64,000 nt of DNA from positions 1-64,000 of the forward strand of contig JBFWOJ010000003.1 in NCBI GenBank assembly GCA_050250575.1, read 5' to 3'. The stretch's first letter is position 1. Each line of letters starts with the position of its first letter. Below, piece by piece: positions 6,757-14,471 of this stretch. Below the pieces are notes generated by a model. The model did no database searches and was not told the origin of the DNA. It saw only the letters and a program-made list of their open reading frames with translations. A program made the translations under genes and the position numbers. This DNA is from SHVO01 sp050250575. GTDB lineage: Bacteria > Pseudomonadota > Alphaproteobacteria > Rhodospirillales > Rhodospirillaceae.

Positions 6757-8538
6757 TTAACTTACCTTGGTTGGGAGGCGTTTGGTCAATTTAAATAAGT
6801 TGCCGACTCCGGGCGGAGGCGGCAGGAATTTGGCTTCGTCGCACACGGATTTGATGAGGTGGACCCCAAGTCCGCCGGGGCGCACCTCGCTGAGGTCGCG
6901 GGGCCGGATGCTGTCGGGGTCGACGGGGTCGGCGAAATCCATGATGTCGACTTCGAGCACGCCGCCGCGGCGCACGAAGTCCAGCACGATGTCGCCGGCG
7001 TCGGGCCTGTTCTTGTAGGCGTGACGGATGATGTTCTGGCAGGCCTCATCCACAGCCATCTTGAGGTCGAAGGTCCAGGCTTCGGGCGCGTCGACGAAAT
7101 GCGCCGCCTGCTCGGTGGCGGCGCGGATCAACTTCAGGCGGTCGGGCCGGGCGGGGACACGAATCCGCAACACGCGCTCGTCGGCGGGCGTGTCCAAGGT
7201 CGAGGGCGGGGGCTTCGCCCCCATCGGCGCGATGGCCATGTCCTCGGCCACGAGCAGGGTCAGGTCGTCGCGCAGGGACTGCCCGGGGAGTTTGACCGCG
7301 CCGGCGATGCTCTTGAGGCGCAGATCCGGCGCCTGGTCGGCGTGATCGCGGATCAGCGCGCGCACGCCGTCGATCCCCAGCATTCCCCCGCCGAAGGTGG
7401 TGGCTTCGGTCAGTCCGTCGGTAAAGACATACAGCGTGCCGCCGGCAAGATAGATCTCGCGCACCGGGAAACCTTCCTGGCCGGCGATGTCGGGAGCGAT
7501 GCCCAGCGGCGGCGCGTCGGCCGGCACGGCGGTGAAGCGTTCGGTGCGCGCGTCGAAAAGCAGAGGCGGTTCGTGGCCGGCGTTCGCCAGCCGCACGACC
7601 CCGACGGCGGGATCGAACAGGCCGCCGACCATCGTGACGAACATGCCGTGGGAATTGGTCTCGCAGAGCTCATTGTTGATGGCGTTCAAGAGCTGGCCGG
7701 GATGCTCGGCGCTCTTGGCGAGGCAGCGGAACAGGCTCGAGGTCTTGGCCATGAGCAGCGCGGCGTTCATGCCCTTGCCCGAGACGTCCGCGACATTGAA
7801 CCAGATGCGTCCGTCCGGGAGGGTAAGGATGTCGAAGAAGTCGCCCGAGACCGCACGCGCGGGGATGTTGATGCCGTGCACGGGAAAATCGCGCGGCGAG
7901 GCCTGAGGCAGCAGGTCGCGCTGGATCTCGGCGGCCAGCTCGAGCTCGTGCCGGTCGCGCTCCTGCTGGACGATCTTGTGGGTGAGGCGGAAGTTGTTGA
8001 TGGCGAGCGCGGCGGCGCGGGCGAGAGTCTCGAGGAGGATGAGGTCTTCCTCGTCGAACAAGCCGTCGCCGCTGGTGCGGTTGATGATCTCGATGGCGCC
8101 GAGACATTCCTTGCCGATGGCGAGCGGCCCAACCAGGAGGGAGCGGGTCGTGAAGCCGGTCTTGGCGTCGACGGCGGCGCCGAAATCCGTGTCCTGCGAG
8201 ACGTCGCGGACGAGAAGTCCCTTGCGCGAGATGACGCAGCGCCCGACGACGCCGGTGGTCGCAGGGATGCTGAGCCCCGTGATGTCGACCGGGCCGTAAC
8301 AGGCCACGCAGACGAGGTTGTCGCCGGAATCGCTGAGCAGGAACAGCGAGGCCGCCTCGGCGCTCATGTACTTGGTGATGCGCTCGAGGGCGGTATGAGC
8401 AACCGCCTTATAGTCGTTGGCAGCGGCGAACTCGCGGGTCATGTCCGCGATCAGGAGGAGATGGTCGCGCTCCTCGCCTTGCGGCTTTTCCGCGTCCGAC
8501 GCTGCAACGCCGTTCTTCTTCGCCGGTGTGACCTGCAT
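6757..8538 (-). CDS. GAF - PP2C (SpoIIE/RsbU) phosphatase - HATPase (RsbW-like) fusion
   Basis: A 593-residue cytoplasmic signalling protein with three domains. A GAF sensor spans about 40-185. The helical linker LAAEIQRDLLP (201-211) leads into a SpoIIE/RsbU PP2C phosphatase (about 225-432) with metal-binding aspartates in ADVSGKG (D251), FTDG (D374) and DDLTL (424-425). The C-terminal GHKL ATPase of anti-sigma-factor/RsbW type (about 455-590) has its N-box DEACQNIIRHA (497-507), a D534 G1-type residue and GGLGVHLI (555-562). Phosphatase and kinase activities would oppose each other on one STAS substrate, and a STAS gene lies 20 bp downstream. No transmembrane segment is visible, so the signal is probably a cytoplasmic ligand of the GAF domain. 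No sigma-factor gene is nearby. Confidence 0.9.
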   Translation of the reverse strand: MQVTPAKKNGVAASDAEKPQGEERDHLLLIADMTREFAAANDYKAVAHTALERITKYMSAEAASLFLLSDSGDNLVCVACYGPVDITGLSIPATTGVVGRCVISRKGLLVRDVSQDTDFGAAVDAKTGFTTRSLLVGPLAIGKECLGAIEIINRTSGDGLFDEEDLILLETLARAAALAINNFRLTHKIVQQERDRHELELAAEIQRDLLPQASPRDFPVHGINIPARAVSGDFFDILTLPDGRIWFNVADVSGKGMNAALLMAKTSSLFRCLAKSAEHPGQLLNAINNELCETNSHGMFVTMVGGLFDPAVGVVRLANAGHEPPLLFDARTERFTAVPADAPPLGIAPDIAGQEGFPVREIYLAGGTLYVFTDGLTEATTFGGGMLGIDGVRALIRDHADQAPDLRLKSIAGAVKLPGQSLRDDLTLLVAEDMAIAPMGAKPPPSTLDTPADERVLRIRVPARPDRLKLIRAATEQAAHFVDAPEAWTFDLKMAVDEACQNIIRHAYKNRPDAGDIVLDFVRRGGVLEVDIMDFADPVDPDSIRPRDLSEVRPGGLGVHLIKSVCDEAKFLPPPPGVGNLFKLTKRLPTKVS

Positions 8539-8595
8539 GCCAAGGCCACTATGCCCTTTCTGCGAAACTCTAACAATCCAAGGGGTACGAGCGAC

Positions 8596-9618
8596 TTAAC
8601 GCCTGACGGTTGAGAGCAGGTCCAGATATTGCTGAACGACGGCGTCTTCGGAGAATTCCTTGCGCACGCGCTCGAGCCCGCCGGCCCGCAGCTTGCCCGA
8701 GAACGCGCCGTCGGCGAGCACCGCATTGACGGCGCCGGCAAGGGCGGCGGCGTCATCGACCGGAACCTTGAGGCCGTCTTCGCCCTCGCGCACCAGGAAG
8801 CCGGGTCCCTGGCTGGCGGCGGCGACGAGCGGAACGCCGTGCGCCCAGGCGTTGACGACGACGTTGCCGAAGGGCTCGTAGCGCGACGGCACGAGGCAGA
8901 CGTCGGCCGCCTTCAAGAGGGCGGAACGATCATCGCGCCAGCCGAGAAAGCGCACCCGGTGCGCAACGCCCACCCGGTCGGCGAGATCGCGCAATGCACC
9001 TTCGAGCGGGCCCTCGCCTGCGATCCACAGTATGGCGCCGGGGATGGAGGCGAGGGCACGGATGGCGACATCGACGCCTTTGACCTTGTGCAGGCGCGCA
9101 AGGATCAGGAGCACTTTGGCATCGACGGGCGTGTCCAGCGTCGAGCGGTCGACGGCGGGATCCGCTTCGACGGGCGTGAAATTCGGGATGTAGTGGGCGC
9201 GCGCGGCGGGCCAGCCCTCGCGCACGACATACTCGCGGATGTCGGGCGTGTTGCAGACGAGGTGGTGACAGCGCCGATAGTATTTGAGGCTGTAATAGCC
9301 GCCCAGGCGGCCGACGTTGACCCAACGCCCGCGCGGGAGGATCGCGCAGGCGCGGTTCATCCAGCCGAGGATGACGTCGGGGTCCTCGAGCCGGGCGAGC
9401 GCCGAGAGCCGATGGCGCGTGACGAAGTCGATGAAGCCGCCGAACATGAACTGCGAGACGCGGCAACCGGCGGCGGACAGGCGCGCCGCGCGCAGCGGAA
9501 ACGGACGAATGGCGCACGCCTGATCGGCGCCCGCCTTGGCGAGCCCGATGACGAGGTCCTCGTAGAACCGCTCCGCCCCGCCGTGCAGACCGCCGGCGAG
9601 AACCTGCAACAGCCGCAA
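8596..9618 (-). CDS. Glycosyltransferase family 4-type
   Basis: The 340-residue protein has the two-Rossmann GT-B layout. The N-terminal glycine-rich loop is AGGLHGGAERF. The C-terminal nucleotide-sugar-binding part is PSRYEPFGNVVVNAWAHGVP, the GT4 signature with the catalytic-site glutamate. It probably adds a sugar to lipopolysaccharide or another envelope glycan; the acceptor is unknown. The TTG at 9618 is used because no ATG fits and GGAG lies nine bases upstream. It diverges from the LpxL-like acyltransferase, 39 bp apart, which supports a role in lipopolysaccharide or lipid A assembly. Confidence 0.85.
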   Translation of the reverse strand: MRLLQVLAGGLHGGAERFYEDLVIGLAKAGADQACAIRPFPLRAARLSAAGCRVSQFMFGGFIDFVTRHRLSALARLEDPDVILGWMNRACAILPRGRWVNVGRLGGYYSLKYYRRCHHLVCNTPDIREYVVREGWPAARAHYIPNFTPVEADPAVDRSTLDTPVDAKVLLILARLHKVKGVDVAIRALASIPGAILWIAGEGPLEGALRDLADRVGVAHRVRFLGWRDDRSALLKAADVCLVPSRYEPFGNVVVNAWAHGVPLVAAASQGPGFLVREGEDGLKVPVDDAAALAGAVNAVLADGAFSGKLRAGGLERVRKEFSEDAVVQQYLDLLSTVRR

Positions 9619-9657
9619 GGTTACACACTCCGAGAGACAGGTTATAAGCTGCGCATA

Positions 9658-10545
9658 ATGTCCGAACAGACTGTCCCGTTAAAGCATCCGATCCGCTATC
9701 GCCTGGAAGCGGCGGCGGCGCGGACCATGTTCCGGCTGCTGGGCCTGTTCTCGGTGGACCGCGCCTCGGGGTTCGGCGGCTGGCTGGGGCGTACCGCGGG
9801 GCCCCTCACCCGCGCGCACGCAATCGCGGAACGCAACCTCGCGCGCGCCATGCCGGAGCTCGATGCAAACGCGCGCGCGAAAATCCTCGCCGGCGCGTGG
9901 GACAACTTCGGGCGCACCATGACCGAGTACGCCGTGATTCCGCGGCTCGAAGACCGCGTGACGATTGAAGGCCACGACGAATTGGCGGCACGCGCCCGCG
10001 AGGGACGCCCGGCGCTGATGATGACGGCGCATCTTGCCAACTGGGAAGTGATCTTCGATGCCCTGCGCATCCACACCAAGCCCATCACCGCGGTCTATCG
10101 CAAGGCGAACAACCCGCTGGTCGATGAGATGATCGCCGAGGTGCGTTTGCGCGGCGTCGCGGGGCTTGCGCCCAAGGGCCCCGCCGGCGCGCGGATCGTG
10201 CTGTCCGATCTCAAGCAAGGCGGGCACGTGGTGATGTTGGTGGACCAAAAACTGAGTTCGGGGGTCGAGGCGCCGTTCTTTGGACGCCCCGCCGCGACCG
10301 CGCCGGCGATCGCGAGTTTCGCGCTGCGACTCCAGTGCCCGGTGTTTCCGATCCGCGTGATCCGCCTCGGCGGCGCGCGTTTCAAAGTGAGCATCGAGAA
10401 GCCGTGGCTGTTCAGCGCGACGGACGACCACGACGCCGACGTGCTCCGCGCGCTGACTACGATCAATCAGAAGCTCGAGAGTTGGATCCGCGAGCATCCC
10501 GACCAGTGGCTTTGGATGCACCGCAGGTGGAGAGAGGACTCTTGA
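9658..10545 (+). CDS. LpxL/HtrB-type lysophospholipid (lipid A) acyltransferase
   Basis: A 295-residue LPLAT-family protein related to lauroyl/myristoyl acyltransferases of lipid A. The catalytic HX4E motif is MTAHLANWE (H125, E130). The acyltransferase blocks YRKANNPLVDEM and QKLSSGVEAPFFG follow, and the C-terminal PDQWLWMHRRW is the usual end block. An N-terminal helix near residues 17-32 should anchor it to the inner membrane. The open frame extends about 1 kb upstream over the opposite-strand glycosyltransferase, but homology-like sequence begins only at the ATG at 9658, so that start is used. The acyl donor and exact acceptor position cannot be decided. Confidence 0.88.
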   Translation: MSEQTVPLKHPIRYRLEAAAARTMFRLLGLFSVDRASGFGGWLGRTAGPLTRAHAIAERNLARAMPELDANARAKILAGAWDNFGRTMTEYAVIPRLEDRVTIEGHDELAARAREGRPALMMTAHLANWEVIFDALRIHTKPITAVYRKANNPLVDEMIAEVRLRGVAGLAPKGPAGARIVLSDLKQGGHVVMLVDQKLSSGVEAPFFGRPAATAPAIASFALRLQCPVFPIRVIRLGGARFKVSIEKPWLFSATDDHDADVLRALTTINQKLESWIREHPDQWLWMHRRWREDS

Positions 10546-10566
10546 GGCCGGCCGCCTCTCGCGGAG

Positions 10567-10884
10567 CTACTCCGCCGGCGCGACGGTGACGGCGATGCCG
10601 TCGAGCGCTTCGGTGAACTTGATCTGGCACGAGAGGCGCGAGTTCCTGCCGCGATAGAAGGTCGTCTGTTCGACCAGTTCCTGTTCGTCGTCGCTGCGCT
10701 TCGGGAGTTTGTCGAGCCAGGCCTCTTCGACGAAGACGTGACAGGTGGCGCAGGAGCACGAGCCGCCGCACGCCGCTTCGACGTCGAGGTCGTTGTCGCG
10801 GAGATTTTCCATGAGCGTGTGGCCGAGCTTGCCTTCGAGGACGACCTGCTTACCGGCGCGTGTGGTAACGTTGATTTTTGCCAT
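10567..10884 (-). CDS. Adrenodoxin-type 2Fe-2S ferredoxin
   Basis: A 105-residue soluble electron carrier. The four cluster cysteines are C39, C45, C48 and C86, in the spacing C-x5-C-x2-C-x37-C that marks vertebrate-type ferredoxins used with P450s or in iron-sulfur assembly. The segment AACGGSCSCATCHVF is diagnostic. The gene stands alone between two unrelated genes, with no isc/suf, reductase or P450 gene nearby, so its partner is unknown. Start ATG at 10884. Confidence 0.93.
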   Translation of the reverse strand: MAKINVTTRAGKQVVLEGKLGHTLMENLRDNDLDVEAACGGSCSCATCHVFVEEAWLDKLPKRSDDEQELVEQTTFYRGRNSRLSCQIKFTEALDGIAVTVAPAE

Positions 10885-10904
10885 GCGGGCGCGGTTCTAA
10901 AGAC

Positions 10905-11390
10905 CTATGGCACCCGGGACAAGGTTTTTATCGCCGGCGCTCCGCGCGCGGCCCGCCCCACCATCTCCTTCTGTTCGGCGGGCATGGCCTGCGGCAGCGC
11001 GTCCGGCGCGACATAGGCGAGCTCGAAAATCTCGTGGCTGAGGCGCGGGAGTTGCGCGGGATCGATAGTTCCCTTCACAGCCACTTCAAGGTGGCGCGGA
11101 TGGATAAAGTAACTGCCGATGATGCCTTCGACTTCCGCTTTGAGCCCAACTTCCTCGCTCAGCTCGCGCAGCGCTCCTTGCTCCGGCGTCTCGCCGCGCT
11201 CGAGGAAGCCGGAGGGCAGGCCCCAGGGGTATTGGTGGCGATAGACATGGCGCTGCACGAGCACGCGTCCGTCGGGAGTCAGAAACACGCCGGCCGCGCC
11301 GATACTGAAAGTCGGATTGACCGCCCGCAACAGGACGCGCGTGATCCAGACCGGCGTCGTGCGGTAAATGAACGCGAAGACCGCCTTCAA
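10905..11390 (-). CDS. NUDIX hydrolase
   Basis: About 161 residues with a complete Nudix box, GFLERGETPEQGALRELSEEVGL in outline (G-x5-E-x7-REL-x-EE-x-G-L), so it should hydrolyse a nucleoside diphosphate linked to another moiety. The preceding ITRVLLRAVNPTFSIGAAGVFLTPDGRVLVQR stretch is the standard first strand pair. The substrate is unknown. No ATG fits: the TTG at 11390 overlaps the TGA of the upstream GST gene in a TTGA, which suggests coupled translation. A longer open frame up to 11516 reads into the GST gene and lacks domain support. Confidence 0.82.
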   Translation of the reverse strand: MKAVFAFIYRTTPVWITRVLLRAVNPTFSIGAAGVFLTPDGRVLVQRHVYRHQYPWGLPSGFLERGETPEQGALRELSEEVGLKAEVEGIIGSYFIHPRHLEVAVKGTIDPAQLPRLSHEIFELAYVAPDALPQAMPAEQKEMVGRAARGAPAIKTLSRVP

Positions 11391-12088
11391 GGGCCGTTCC
11401 AGGTGCGGGTGCTGTCCTTGACGATGCGCGGGTAGAGCGCGAGCATGCGCTCGAACCAGGGCATCAGCGGGTCGTCCTTGTCGAACACGCGCTCGGGCGA
11501 GGCCGCACGCCACCACATGAAGAATCCCGCACCGACATAGTCGGCATACAGCGGCGCGGCGCCCGACAGGAACGGCTGGTCCTTGACCACCGCGCGCAGC
11601 GGCTCGAGCGCCGCCCTCAGTGCCGCGATGCGTTCAGCCGCCGGAGCGGCGGTGAATTCCTCGATCGACATGCCGAGCCGCTGGCTGCGGCTTTCGCGGT
11701 AGTAGTCGCGGTCCTGCGGCTGCAGCTTCTTGAAGACTTCGCCGACCACAACCTTGATCCCGGCGCGGACGACGTGCGTCGTGCAGGTGACAAGGATGAA
11801 GCGGGCATAGTTGCGGCCCAAGGCGCCAGCGAACAGCGAAGGCCGATCGGGGTAGGCCGCTTCCAGGTGTTCGGCGATCGCCCAGCTGTCGGCGACGATC
11901 TTGCCGCCGTCTTCAAGCACGGGGACCATCTTCTGGCCGCCGCCGCAGATCGAAGGGATGCCGGTAAAAGCGGTCGGGAGCGCGCGATAGTCCAGCCCTT
12001 TATGCGCCAGCGCAAAGCGCACCATCCAACAATAGGGAGAGGAGAGGATGCCGCGGTCGAGCGCCAACTCGTGAAGAACGATGGTCAT
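11387..12088 (-). CDS. Glutathione S-transferase family protein
   Basis: A 233-residue cytosolic GST. The N-terminal thioredoxin-like half has the active-site region SPYCWMVRFALAHKG (about residues 17-31) and the cis-proline/glutathione-binding segment KMVPVLEDGGKIVADSWAIAEHLE. An all-helical C-terminal half follows. The SPYC motif near the N-terminus and overall pattern resemble the beta-etherase/LigE-LigF-like group, so it may act on aromatic or hydrophobic electrophiles. It is followed directly by the Nudix gene with a 4-bp overlap. Confidence 0.88.
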   Translation of the reverse strand: MTIVLHELALDRGILSSPYCWMVRFALAHKGLDYRALPTAFTGIPSICGGGQKMVPVLEDGGKIVADSWAIAEHLEAAYPDRPSLFAGALGRNYARFILVTCTTHVVRAGIKVVVGEVFKKLQPQDRDYYRESRSQRLGMSIEEFTAAPAAERIAALRAALEPLRAVVKDQPFLSGAAPLYADYVGAGFFMWWRAASPERVFDKDDPLMPWFERMLALYPRIVKDSTRTWNGP

Positions 12089-12199
12089 GGGGGAGGTCCT
12101 CGTCAGGCCAACGGGTGTCGTTCCATAAAATACAGATTTTGCAGGGACTTAGAAGGAGATTCAGGGGCGGTCCGCGCGGGATCTGCGAAAAGCTGGTAT

Positions 12200-12233
12200 C
12201 GAATTTATCGAACATACCTCGTGCTTAAATTCG
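12200..12233. promoter_or_regulatory. Inverted repeat, possible operator
   Basis: Perfect 8-bp arms CGAATTTA (12200-12207) and TAAATTCG (12226-12233) are separated by 18 bp, in an AT-rich patch about 70 bp before the small exported-protein gene. Arm spacing would put the arms on one face of the helix about 2.5 turns apart. No regulator is known. Confidence 0.35.
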
Positions 12234-12303
12234 TTTGATCGGATTTTCGGGTCATGGAAAATATTGCGCTGCAAACAGGGGGATCGGGACGGAGCCGGCA
12301 CAG

Positions 12304-12588
12304 GTGTGGCGCGCTCGTGGTGCGTGGGGTGTGATTTTCATCATTGCGGCGGCGAGCGGGTCGGCAGCGCATGCGGTCGACCTCAACAATCGCGACCGCG
12401 TGGCGCACGACGTCACGATCAACCATAGCGATGGCAGGAGTGAGGTGATCAAGGTGGGCGCCGGACAGCGCGTCGCGAATATCTGTAGCGATTGCGTGGT
12501 GCTGGCGGCGAGGTCATCGGTCGAAGTGAAAGGAAATGCGACCGTAAAGATCGAACGCGGCGAAGTTTCGATCGACGGGAAGCGATAG
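12304..12588 (+). CDS. Small exported protein of unknown function
   Basis: A 94-residue product read from a GTG start with GGAG about ten bases upstream. The first 24 residues (ARGAWGVIFIIAAASGSAAHA at the core) form a clear Sec signal peptide with an AHA cleavage site. The mature domain is about 70 residues with two cysteines (ICSDC), a repeated beta-strand pattern (VEVKGNATVKIERGEVSIDGKR) and high polarity, suggesting a small periplasmic beta-sandwich. I do not recognise a family. An intrinsic terminator follows 70 bp later, so it is likely monocistronic. Confidence 0.6.
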   Translation: MWRARGAWGVIFIIAAASGSAAHAVDLNNRDRVAHDVTINHSDGRSEVIKVGAGQRVANICSDCVVLAARSSVEVKGNATVKIERGEVSIDGKR

Positions 12589-12660
12589 GAGGTCGGGCGA
12601 GACGACAGAAAATCAGAACGAGCGAAACAGAATTCGATGAGCGCGCAAGCGCAAAGCGTA

Positions 12661-12692
12661 AGCGCCCCGCCCCAAGCGGGGCGCTTTTATTT
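12661..12692 (+). terminator. Rho-independent terminator
   Basis: Ten-base-pair stem AGCGCCCCGC / GCGGGGCGCT with loop CCCAA, followed by TTTTATTT. It closes the small exported-protein transcription unit. Confidence 0.85.
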
Positions 12693-12696
12693 GTTC

Positions 12697-12835
12697 GCAC
12701 GCCTTCGCGCAGGGTTTCTATGTGTTTGCGCGCCTTCGCGCAGGGCTTCTATGTGTTTGCGCGCCTTCGCGCAGGGTTTCTATGTGTTTGCGCGCCTTCG
12801 CGCAGGGCTTCTATGTGTTTGCGCGCCTTCGCGCG
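12697..12835. repeat. 31-bp tandem repeat, four and a half copies with alternating variants
   Basis: Units at 12697-12727, 12728-12758, 12759-12789 and 12790-12820, plus a partial unit to 12835. Each contains GCGCGCCTTCGCGC, able to form a short hairpin, then AGGGYTTCTATGTGTTT. Units 1 and 3 read GGGTTT and units 2 and 4 read GGGCTT, so the array duplicates as a 62-bp pair. It lies between convergent genes. The translated frames are repeats only and are not credited as genes. Confidence 0.93.
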
Positions 12836-12855
12836 CGGGCCCAAGCACTCCGCTT

Positions 12856-13635
12856 TTATCTTCGACGTTGGCGGTTGAGCGCGCTGGCGGCGGCGAGAAA
12901 CGCAAGCGTGACGAGGACGAGAATGGTGGCAAGCGCATTGATCTTCGGGCTCACACCGAGCCGCACGCTGGAAAACACCACCATCGGCAGGGTCGTGGAC
13001 TGCGGGCCGGATACGAAGCTCGCGATCACCAGGTCGTCCAGCGACAGGACAAAGGCCAGCAGCCATCCCGCCACAAGCCCCGGGGCGATCAGCGGCAGCG
13101 TCACGTGCAGGAACACCGCGGCGGGCCGCGCACCAAGATCGGCGGCGGCTTCTTCATAGTCCCGCGCCATGCCCGCGACGCGCGACTGCACGATCACCGC
13201 GACGTAAGCGGTCGTGAGGCTTGCATGGGCGATCGCCAGCGTACCGACGCCGCGGCCAAACCACGGCATGGCGCCCTGGGCCGCAACAAAAAGCAGAAGC
13301 AAGGCGAGGCCGGTGATCACCTCGGGCATCACCAGCGGCACGGCGAGCGTGCCGGCCAGGAAAGTCCGACCGCGGAACGGACCGAAGCGTGCGAGGGCGT
13401 ATCCCGCGGCGGTGCCGAGGACAGTGGCGAGACTTGCGGAGAGGAATGCGACCAGAAGACTGATGCCCGCGGCGCGCAGGATCTGCCGGTCGGAGAACAG
13501 CTCGCCATACCAGTGCGTCGAGAACCCGGTCCAGACCGTCACCAGCCGTGAGGCGTTGAAGGAATACCCCATGACCACAAGGAGCGGGAGGTAAAGGAAG
13601 GCAAGGCCAATGCCGAGCATGATGCGGGCGATCAT
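12856..13635 (-). CDS. potI: Polyamine ABC transporter permease (PotC/PotI-like)
   Basis: A 259-residue inner-membrane permease with six predicted helices. The EAA loop is YEEAAADLGARPAAVFLHVTLPLIAPGL (in outline), the docking site for the ATPase. With PotH it forms the heterodimeric pore for putrescine or spermidine import. The start ATG at 13635 overlaps the potH stop in ATGA; the longer frame from 13671 overlaps potH and is not used. It is the last gene of the four-gene operon; the 31-bp repeat block follows its stop codon by about 20 bp. Confidence 0.88.
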   Translation of the reverse strand: MIARIMLGIGLAFLYLPLLVVMGYSFNASRLVTVWTGFSTHWYGELFSDRQILRAAGISLLVAFLSASLATVLGTAAGYALARFGPFRGRTFLAGTLAVPLVMPEVITGLALLLLFVAAQGAMPWFGRGVGTLAIAHASLTTAYVAVIVQSRVAGMARDYEEAAADLGARPAAVFLHVTLPLIAPGLVAGWLLAFVLSLDDLVIASFVSGPQSTTLPMVVFSSVRLGVSPKINALATILVLVTLAFLAAASALNRQRRR

Positions 13636-14471
13636 GGGCGCGCCGCCCGCCGTTCGACAGATTGGAACCACATGATCGGCGCGACGAGAATGACCAGCAG
13701 GAGGACAGCCACCGCCGCGCTCATGGGCCAGTCGCGCGCGGTGAAGAATTCGCTCCAGAGCACCTTACCGATCATGAGTGTGCCCGGGCCTCCGAGGAGT
13801 TCAGGGATCACGAACTCTCCGACCGCCGGAATGAACACAAGGAGGCATCCGGCGACGATGCCAGGCCACGACAACGGAAGCGTAATTTTGAGGAAAGCGC
13901 CCGAGGGCTTCGCGCCGAGATCGGACGCCGCCTCGAGCAATGCGGGATCGAGCTTCTCCAGGCGCGCATACAGCGGCAGCACCATGAAGGGCAGATAAGC
14001 GTAGACGATGCCCAGGTACACGGCGAAGTCGGTGTTGAGCAAACGTACCGGCGCAATGCCGAGACCTTCGAGGGCGACATTGATGAGACCGGTGGGGCGC
14101 AAAAGGCCGATCCAGGCGTAGATGCGGATCAGGAACGAGGTCCAGAAGGGGAGCACGACCAAGAGCAGAAGAATGTGCCGCCACCGCGGCGATGACCGCG
14201 CAACGGCATAAGCCATGGGATAGCCGAGGAGCAGTGCGATCACGGTCGAAACGAGCGCGATACGCACGGAGCCCGCCAAGGCTTCGAAATAGATGCTGTC
14301 TTGAAACAGCGCCGCAAAGTTGTCGAAGGTCAGCGGCGGCCCGTAGGGCGGCACACTGAGTTGGGCGGTGGCGAAGCTGATCTTGAGCACCATCGCGAAC
14401 GGCAACAGGAGAACCAGGCTCAGCCACAGCCACACGAATGCGAGAGACGCCGTCCGCGCACGCACGCTCAT
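13632..14471 (-). CDS. potH: Polyamine ABC transporter permease (PotB/PotH-like)
   Basis: A 279-residue permease with six predicted transmembrane helices, the first at about residues 10-35. The EAA loop LLEAASDLGAKPSGAFLKITLPLSWPGI is shown in outline by LLEAASDLGA and the two conserved glycines. The N-terminal SVPPYGPPLTFDNFAALFQD periplasmic stretch is typical of PotB/PotH proteins. ATGA overlaps at both ends join it to the ATPase gene upstream and to potI downstream, so the three membrane-complex genes are translationally coupled. Confidence 0.9.
   Translation of the reverse strand: MSVRARTASLAFVWLWLSLVLLLPFAMVLKISFATAQLSVPPYGPPLTFDNFAALFQDSIYFEALAGSVRIALVSTVIALLLGYPMAYAVARSSPRWRHILLLLVVLPFWTSFLIRIYAWIGLLRPTGLINVALEGLGIAPVRLLNTDFAVYLGIVYAYLPFMVLPLYARLEKLDPALLEAASDLGAKPSGAFLKITLPLSWPGIVAGCLLVFIPAVGEFVIPELLGGPGTLMIGKVLWSEFFTARDWPMSAAVAVLLLVILVAPIMWFQSVERRAARP

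Noticed and set aside
8629..9657. N-terminal extension of the LpxL-like acyltransferase
   Set aside because: It lies entirely over the opposite-strand glycosyltransferase, and family similarity begins at 9658.
12697..12835. CRISPR array
   Set aside because: Units are directly adjacent with no spacers and no cas genes are present.
12492..13159. Frames with repeated FYVFARLRAG blocks
   Set aside because: Translations of the 31-bp tandem repeat; no start site or domain.
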